In this document: piece by piece, positions 58,710 to 64,000 of the stretch
How positions within the stretch are numbered: position 1 is the stretch's first letter
Layout of the letters: the number at the start of each line of letters is the position of its first letter
Source of the DNA: Haloprofundus halobius
GTDB lineage: Archaea > Halobacteriota > Halobacteria > Halobacteriales > Haloferacaceae
Direction: 5' to 3'
NCBI RefSeq assembly: GCF_020097835.1
Contig: NZ_CP083666.1
Span: 2,852,001 to 2,916,000, forward strand
DNA length: 64,000 nucleotides
Program-made: the position numbers and the translations under genes
The notes under the pieces: model-generated
What the model saw: only the letters and a program-made list of their open reading frames with translations
Told to the model about the DNA's origin: nothing
Database searches by the model: none

Positions 58710-61411
58710 CTGTCGACGATACACCCCAGGACGAGGAACTCTCCGAGGAGGAGAAACAGGAACTCATCGACGAACTCGAACGGAAACGGAACCTTCGCGG
58801 CGTCGCCGCCGTCGTCGTCGCGTTCATCGGAATCGCGTTCTCGGCGTTTCAGATGTGGCTCGCCGCGCGCGGGTTCATCTTCGAGGTAACGTTCCCGTTC
58901 GTCGGGACGGTGCGTCTCGCCGCGCTCCAGCAGCTACAGATTCGCGCGATACACGTCGTCTTCGCGCTCATCCTCGCGTTCATGCTCTACCCGGCGACGT
59001 CGGGCGACGGCTTCTTCTCGCGGCGACTCTCGCGGGTCGTCCCCGGCCTCGAACGGAGATACGGGGTCGAACATCCAATGACGCGGGCGGCGACGCGTCT
59101 CCGCTCGGGCGTCCGCTGGGCTATCGCCGACCCGCACCGTCGGCGAGTGACGCCTGTCGACGTCGTGCTCGTGTTGTTCTCGGCGCTGACGGCGGCGTAC
59201 ATGATAACCGACTATGACGAGATTCAGACGCTGCGCGCGCTCGGACTCGGGTCCGGACGCACCACCGCCGAAGTGTACTCCTTCCTCGCGCCGCTGGTCG
59301 ATGCCGTCTCGGCGCTCGGCGTCCCGCTCGACGAGGTGTCGTACGCGTTCGTCCTCGGCGCTATCGGCGTCCTGCTCGTGCTCGAAGCGACGCGGCGAAC
59401 CCTCGGGACGCTGCTCATGGTCATCGTCTCGACGTTCATCCTCTACGCGCGGTACGCGGGCAACATCCCACAGGACCTGCCGTATCTCGGTATCCTCTCG
59501 ACGCCGTCGGCGTCGTGGGACTCGGTCATCCAGAACCTCTGGTACAACACCGCCAACGGCGTCTTCGGCGTCCCCGTCGAGGTGAGTGTCCGCTACATCT
59601 ACATCTTCGTCCTCTTCGGGGCGTTCCTGGAGATGAGCGGCGCGGGCCAGTGGTTCATCGACCTCGCGTACTCGATGACCGGCTCTCGGAAGGGCGGCCC
59701 GGCGAAGGCGAGCATCCTCTCCAGCGGCTTCATGGGAACCATCAGCGGTTCCTCCATCGCCAACACCGTCACCACGGGCGCGTTCACCATCCCGCTGATG
59801 AAGCGCTCGGGCTACCGGCCGGAGTTCGCCGGCGGCGTCGAAGCCTCCGCCTCCTCCGGCGGGCAGATTCTCCCGCCGGTGATGGGCGCGGCGGCGTTCC
59901 TCATCGTCGAGTTCGTCGGCGTCTCCTACGACACCGTCATCGTCGCCGCGGCGATACCCGCCATCGTCTTCTTCTTCGGCGTCTGGGTGATGGTCCACCT
60001 CGAAGCGTCGCGCGAGGGCATCGGAGGCGTCGACCCCTCCGAACTCGTCGCCGTCGGCAGTCACCTGCGGAGCGGCTGGTACTACCTCGCACCTATCGCG
60101 CTGCTGCTCGTCTACCTCATCGGCATTCGCTACTCCGTGTCGCGGTCGGCGTGGTACACCATCGTCGCCATCATCGCGCTCATAGCGCTCGTCGCCACCT
60201 ACAACGAACGGACGCGCGTCCCGCTGCTCGGCACCATCGCCGCGCTGTTCGCTGCCGAGGCAGTCGCGCGCCTACTGACAGGGGCGGGCATCGTCGGCGC
60301 GATGACCGGCGCGGGAACCGGCGGGATGGCCCCCCGCGCCGCGCTCGACGCGGCGGCCGGACAGCTCGGCACCATCATCATTCTCGTGAGCGCGGCGTTC
60401 CTCCTCGCGCGGCCGCGCGCCGCCTCGCCGCTTCTGGAGTACGACCCCGCCGTCGACGAGTCCGCCGCGAAAACCGCCGACGCGTTCGGCCGCCGCTCGC
60501 TCGCCGACAACAACGCCTACCGCTTCGGGACGTTCATCCTGAAGTCGATGGAGTCGGGCGCGCGCACCGCGACGGTAGTCGTCGTCGCCGTCGCCGCCGC
60601 GGGCGTCATCCCCGGCGTCATCAGCGTCTCCGGTCTCGGTCCGAACCTCGTCGCGCTCATCGAGGCCGTCTCCGGCGGGTCGCTCATCTTGCTGCTGCTC
60701 ATCACCGCCATCTCCTCTATCATCCTCGGGATGGGGATGCCGACGACGGTGACGTACATCATCCTCGTCGCGCTGCTCGGCGGCGCGATCTCCGAGCTCG
60801 CGAACATCCCGCTGCTCGCGGCGCACCTCTTTATCCTCTACTTCGGCGTCATCGCCGACATCACGCCGCCGGTCGCGGTCGCGGCGTACGCCGCCTCCGG
60901 CGTGGCGAAGTCCGACCCGTTCAAGACGGGCGTCGAGGCGTTCACGCTCTCGTTGAACAAGGCGGTCGTCCCGTTCGCGTTCGTCTTCTCGCCCGGCATC
61001 CTGCTCATCCGCGGCCAGAGCACCGAACAGTACCACATCATCAACTTCGCTGATGTCGCCGACCTCGGCTACTTCGTCCCCGAGGTGGTCGTCCCCATCG
61101 TCGGGCTGTTCCTCGGCGTGTTCGCGCTCGGCCCGACCATCATCGGCTACCTCTACTCGCCCGTCGGCAGCGTCGAGCGCTCGCTGTTCGCCCTCTCCTC
61201 GATTCTGCTCATGGCACCGCAGATGCTCTTGAATCCGCTGTTCACGATTCTCTCCGGGGCCGGGATGAGCGTCGGCGTCGAGATACTGACGCTCGACCTG
61301 CTGCTCCGTCTCGTCGGCGGCGTGCTGTTGGGAGCGCTGACGCTACGGAACCGACGGCAGATGGATGGCGCGCGCGCCGAACCGTCGTCGTCGGCGACGA
61401 CGACCGACTGA
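58706..61411 (+). CDS. TRAP transporter fused permease (4TM/12TM)
   Basis: 901 aa with about 18-20 membrane helices. The cytoplasmic N-terminus is acidic and helical (ELSEEEKQELIDELERKRNLRG). The small 4-TM DctQ-like part and the large DctM-like part are fused, as is usual for TAXI-type systems. The large-subunit blocks are present: SILSSGFMGTISGSSIANTVTTGAFTIPLMKRSGY, GQILPPVMGAAAFL and ILGMGMPTTVTYIILV. Uptake is driven by the ion gradient (Na+ likely in a halophile). Cargo of the system is unknown; TAXI systems often take dicarboxylates or glutamate. Confidence 0.94.
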   Translation: MTVDDTPQDEELSEEEKQELIDELERKRNLRGVAAVVVAFIGIAFSAFQMWLAARGFIFEVTFPFVGTVRLAALQQLQIRAIHVVFALILAFMLYPATSGDGFFSRRLSRVVPGLERRYGVEHPMTRAATRLRSGVRWAIADPHRRRVTPVDVVLVLFSALTAAYMITDYDEIQTLRALGLGSGRTTAEVYSFLAPLVDAVSALGVPLDEVSYAFVLGAIGVLLVLEATRRTLGTLLMVIVSTFILYARYAGNIPQDLPYLGILSTPSASWDSVIQNLWYNTANGVFGVPVEVSVRYIYIFVLFGAFLEMSGAGQWFIDLAYSMTGSRKGGPAKASILSSGFMGTISGSSIANTVTTGAFTIPLMKRSGYRPEFAGGVEASASSGGQILPPVMGAAAFLIVEFVGVSYDTVIVAAAIPAIVFFFGVWVMVHLEASREGIGGVDPSELVAVGSHLRSGWYYLAPIALLLVYLIGIRYSVSRSAWYTIVAIIALIALVATYNERTRVPLLGTIAALFAAEAVARLLTGAGIVGAMTGAGTGGMAPRAALDAAAGQLGTIIILVSAAFLLARPRAASPLLEYDPAVDESAAKTADAFGRRSLADNNAYRFGTFILKSMESGARTATVVVVAVAAAGVIPGVISVSGLGPNLVALIEAVSGGSLILLLLITAISSIILGMGMPTTVTYIILVALLGGAISELANIPLLAAHLFILYFGVIADITPPVAVAAYAASGVAKSDPFKTGVEAFTLSLNKAVVPFAFVFSPGILLIRGQSTEQYHIINFADVADLGYFVPEVVVPIVGLFLGVFALGPTIIGYLYSPVGSVERSLFALSSILLMAPQMLLNPLFTILSGAGMSVGVEILTLDLLLRLVGGVLLGALTLRNRRQMDGARAEPSSSATTTD

Positions 61412-61436
61412 GAGCGGTTCTCTTTTTCCCTCGTCG

Positions 61437-61817
61437 TTACGACCGCTGTCGACTCGCCAGCGACCGCTCGAACCGATAGACGACGCCCGCGAGGACGACG
61501 ACACCGCCGACGCCGATAAGCGAGAACAACACTTGGAAGCCCCCGAACCCGGTGATACCGAGCCCCGTCGATACCGCGACGAGAAACGCGAACGCCTTCG
61601 CTGCGGTCGTTCCGAGAGCTCCGAGACGTGGCCGTCCGTCGCGCATCGTCCACCCGACGAACGTCACGAGAAGCGCTCGAACGACGAGATACGTCGCCGC
61701 GGACGCGACCAGTCCGAGGAGGACCACGAACGCCAGTTGTGACGCGTATTCGGGCAGCGACGGTCCGCTTCCCGCGACTTGGAGGAGCATACGCACCGCT
61801 ACTGGGAGAGTCGACAT
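61437..61817 (-). CDS. Membrane protein, 126 aa
   Basis: Three hydrophobic segments: LAFVVLLGLVASAATYLVVRALLV, AFAFLVAVSTGLGITGFGGFQVLF and LIGVGGVVVLAGVVYRFE. The order (two helices, a Gly-rich third) resembles the N-terminal region of small MscS-type channels, but no pore-lining or soluble domain follows, so the likeness may be only general. Unknown function. Convergent with the TRAP permease. Confidence 0.7.
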   Translation of the reverse strand: MSTLPVAVRMLLQVAGSGPSLPEYASQLAFVVLLGLVASAATYLVVRALLVTFVGWTMRDGRPRLGALGTTAAKAFAFLVAVSTGLGITGFGGFQVLFSLIGVGGVVVLAGVVYRFERSLASRQRS

Positions 61818-61852
61818 ACGTTTTCAGACGAGTAACTAACCGTTCCGAGAAC

Positions 61853-62998
61853 TCAGAACCGCTCGACCCCGAACGGTTCGAGTTCCCCGGCCACGTCCTC
61901 GCCGCGGACCGCGTCGGCGACGAGTTTCCCGCTGTATGGACCCAGCTGTAGACCGGTCGGGCCGTGGCCCGCCGCCAGAAACGCCCCGTCGACGCCGGGC
62001 ACCTCGCCCAGCACGGGCAGCCCGTCCTCGGCGAGCGGTCGAAGCCCCACCCGCACCTCCCGAAGCGAGGCGTCGGCGAGCCCCGGCGCGACGCGAAGAA
62101 CCTCGCCGAACACGTCGTGGAGTCCCTCGACGGTCGTCTTCGGCTGGAATCCTGCACCCGTCTCGCGGGTCGCGCCGACGGCGACGCGGCCGTCGTCCCA
62201 CGACACCATGTACTTGTGTCGGTAGGGGCTGACGATGGGCCAGCCCTCCGTGTCGGCGTCGAGGTCGAGGTGAACGATCTGGCCGCGCTGGGGTTCGACC
62301 GGGATCTCGACGCCCAACTGCGCGCCGAAGGCGTTCGACCACGCGCCGCCCGCGACGACGACGGCGTCGGCGGCGATTTCGTTTCCATCGACGGCGACGC
62401 CGCGAACCTCGCCGCCGTCGAGGACGAGCGACTCGACGCTCGCCTCCAGCGTGTCGAGTCCGTGCGCCTCGCCGGCCCGGCGGAGCGCTCCCTCGAACGT
62501 CTGTCCGTCGACGCGGGCGGCGTCGTCGTAGTAGAACGCGCGCTCCGTCTCGCCGAGCGGCGGGAAGCGCTCGCGCGCCTCCGCGGTGGTGAGTTCGTGA
62601 ACCGTCCCCTCGGCGGGCGGTTCGCCGCTCGCCTGTCGCTCGCGGATGCGGTCGAGCACCTCGTCGTACTGTTCGGCCTCCTCGGCGTCGAACGCGACGT
62701 TCAGAAGCCCCCGCTTCGCGTAGCCGTGCGGGCCGTCCTGCGCCGCTTCTAGCGCCGCGACGAGTTCGTCGTAGTAGTCGACGGCCGTCGTCGCGAAGTC
62801 GAACCAGACGCTGTCGCTGCCGCGACTGCTCGTCGCCGCCGAGAGGATGCCCGCGCCCGCGTCGGTCGCTCTGCCCTCGTCGCGTCGGTCGACGAGCAGC
62901 GTGTCGACACCCTCGCGGGTGAGGTGGTAGGCGGTCGACGCGCCGACGATGCCGCCGCCGACGACGATGGCCTCGTACGCCTCGTCTCGTTCGGTCAT
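61853..62998 (-). CDS. FAD-dependent oxidoreductase, DAO/glycine-oxidase type
   Basis: 381 aa. The dinucleotide-binding loop is AIVVGGGIVGASTAYHLTREGVD, with the acidic partner in LLVDRR. Substrate-side blocks: GAGILSAATSS (flavin contact), TFEGALRRAGEAHGLDTLEA, VVVAGGAWSNAFGAQLGVEIPVEPQRGQIVHLDL, and the C-terminal PVLGEVPGVDGAFLAAGHGPTGLQLGPYSGKLVAD (GHGPTGLQLGP is the usual FAD end-loop). It oxidises an amino acid or amine such as glycine, sarcosine or a D-amino acid; the substrate cannot be told. It is 58 bases before the IMPACT gene, same strand. Confidence 0.93.
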   Translation of the reverse strand: MTERDEAYEAIVVGGGIVGASTAYHLTREGVDTLLVDRRDEGRATDAGAGILSAATSSRGSDSVWFDFATTAVDYYDELVAALEAAQDGPHGYAKRGLLNVAFDAEEAEQYDEVLDRIRERQASGEPPAEGTVHELTTAEARERFPPLGETERAFYYDDAARVDGQTFEGALRRAGEAHGLDTLEASVESLVLDGGEVRGVAVDGNEIAADAVVVAGGAWSNAFGAQLGVEIPVEPQRGQIVHLDLDADTEGWPIVSPYRHKYMVSWDDGRVAVGATRETGAGFQPKTTVEGLHDVFGEVLRVAPGLADASLREVRVGLRPLAEDGLPVLGEVPGVDGAFLAAGHGPTGLQLGPYSGKLVADAVRGEDVAGELEPFGVERF

Positions 62999-63056
62999 GT
63001 GGGGGCTGACGCAATCGCCCGCCGTGAGTGTGTCGTTGCCGGAAGCGTGTGAGCGC

Positions 63057-63686
63057 TCACTTCCCGATTCCGACCCGCCCGCTCGTCGCGTTGCGCAGTC
63101 GCTCCCGAAGCGCGTCGGCGTCGTCGACCGGGACGCGGACCTCGAAGCTCACGCTCTCTTCGTACGCGGCGTCGAACTCGACGCCTGTGCTCTCCAAAAT
63201 CCCCCGAACGGTGCCTGAATCGTCGTACTCGACCTCCACGGAGAACGTCTCGTGGGGCAGTTCCTCGACGACGCCCGCCGCCTCGACGGCCTCCTTGACC
63301 GCGCGGGAGTACGACCGTGCGAGGCCGCCGACGCCGAGGTTCGTCCCCCCGTAGTAGCGCGTCACGACGGCGACGACGTTCCTGATGTCCTGCTGGACGA
63401 GCACGTTCAGCGCCGGCTTGCCCGACGACCCGGTCGGTTCGCCGTCGTCGCTCTGGTACTCGCGGAGCATCACGTCGCCCGGGTTCGACGCCGATGCGGG
63501 ACCGGCGGGGACGCGGTAGGCGGGGACGTTGTGGGTGGCATCGGGGTGCTTCTCCTCGATTTCGGCGACAAACGCCTCCGCGGCGTCGACGCCGTCGGCG
63601 GGGGCGACGTAGCCGATGAACTCCGAACCCCTCACCTCGAACTGCGCGCTCGCCCGCCCGGCGACGGTGCGATAGGCGTCGGTCAT
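63057..63686 (-). CDS. IMPACT/YigZ-family protein
   Basis: 209 aa. The conserved core is VRGSEFIGYVAPADGVDAAEAFVAEIEEKHPDATHNVPAYRV, then DGEPTGSSGKPALNVLVQQDIRNVVAVVTRYYGGTNLGVGGLARSYSRAVKEAVEAAG, the family signature (GEPTGSSGKP and YYGGTNLGVGGL). Related bacterial proteins bind nucleic acids or influence translation; eukaryotic IMPACT inhibits Gcn2. The C-terminus (VEYDDSGTVRGILESTGVEFDAAYEESVSFEVRVP) is the second domain. Next on the same strand is the oxidoreductase. Confidence 0.92.
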   Translation of the reverse strand: MTDAYRTVAGRASAQFEVRGSEFIGYVAPADGVDAAEAFVAEIEEKHPDATHNVPAYRVPAGPASASNPGDVMLREYQSDDGEPTGSSGKPALNVLVQQDIRNVVAVVTRYYGGTNLGVGGLARSYSRAVKEAVEAAGVVEELPHETFSVEVEYDDSGTVRGILESTGVEFDAAYEESVSFEVRVPVDDADALRERLRNATSGRVGIGK

Positions 63687-63731
63687 GGTCGAGTGCGCGG
63701 GACGCTGGAAGAAAGGGTTGTCTCTCCTCGG

Positions 63732-64000
63732 TTAGCGGTCGAGTCCGAGCAGCGCTGCGAACGCCCCGAGGCCGACCAGTTCGGCGAACATCGACACGAA
63801 GTCGCGCGGTTCGGCCAGCAGGTGTTCGAGGATGGTCGCGAGCGGCCCCTGCGCGTGGCCGCCGGGGACGAGGCCGCCGTGGTCGCCGAGGTGCCACCAG
63901 ACGTAGCCGAGGACGTACGCCGCCAGCACCGCCGCGGCGACGGCGTACAGCGCCTTGTCACGCCGGCCGAGGAGCATCGCGCCGACGACGCCGAGAAGCA
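63732..64000 (-). CDS. Membrane protein, partial, runs past the window end
   Basis: At least 89 residues, with frame open to the window edge. Hydrophobic segments: the incoming LLGVVGAMLLG and AVAAAVLAAYVLGYVWWHLG, then FAELVGLGAFAALLGL. A His/Gly loop (LGDHGGLVPGGHAQG) lies between. ATG 63977 could be a start, but it falls within what looks like a membrane helix, so the gene probably begins upstream of the window's right edge. Family unknown. Confidence 0.6.
   Translation of the reverse strand, partial: LLGVVGAMLLGRRDKALYAVAAAVLAAYVLGYVWWHLGDHGGLVPGGHAQGPLATILEHLLAEPRDFVSMFAELVGLGAFAALLGLDR

Overview
This window is haloarchaeal chromosome, most likely from the Haloferacales (Haloferax/Halogeometricum/Haloprofundus-like). 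The grounds are very GC-rich DNA with strong third-position bias, acidic proteins, and many apparently leaderless genes with a TATA element about 25-32 bases before the start codon. Archaeal hallmark genes support this: hel308, hef, cgi121 (KEOPS), purO, a halocyanin, HalOD1 and wHTH regulators. The gene order lysC-tnaA-phosphoesterase-purO also fits, as I remember it from Haloferax.

Layout. 1-4.95 kb: the end of an unknown gene, a GNAT protein, aspartate kinase (lysC) preceded by a possible overlapping leader ORF, tryptophanase (tnaA), a phosphoesterase and PurO. 4.95-10.3 kb: a decayed accessory island. It holds an almost gene-free stretch with a near-perfect 26-bp inverted repeat, a frameshifted PQQ beta-propeller pseudogene carrying a solo IS200/IS605-type end, an AT-richer HNH/homing-endonuclease-repeat gene, a tRNA-Gln(CTG), and a two-gene regulator operon (tandem winged-helix protein plus HalOD1) whose TATA box lies inside a perfect palindrome. 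Hairpins resembling transposon ends occur at 8.2 and 10.2 kb. 10.3-14 kb: an MFS permease, a halocyanin, a membrane protein gene broken by one in-frame TAA, and a regulator.

14-32.3 kb is mainly genome maintenance: cgi121/hel308, ferredoxin, hef, mdh, uvrC, an ABC exporter, NAD+-dependent ligA and an aminotransferase. A complete IS200/IS605 element (tnpA+tnpB, about 22047-23988) sits exactly at the uvrC stop codon and regenerates a stop, so UvrC is unchanged.

32.4-42.8 kb is amino-acid biosynthesis: metY-metX, an orphan ABC permease, a second metY paralogue, divergent serB/serA and threonine synthase (thrC). With lysC at the start, this gives much of the aspartate-family and serine pathway. 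Between serA and thrC lies an uncharacterised pair of paralogous coiled-coil proteins. Each has the same 35-base promoter module 18 bases before its start; this is the most novel-looking system in the window.

42.9-64 kb: a TrmB-like regulator, several small conserved haloarchaeal proteins, a cupin, CstA, an ArsA/Get3-type ATPase with a partner, a COG0523 metallochaperone, a TylF-like methyltransferase, a GNAT protein, upp, an S9 peptidase, a TAXI-TRAP transporter operon (binding protein, DUF1850, fused permease), a DAO-type oxidoreductase, an IMPACT/YigZ protein and a membrane protein running off the end.
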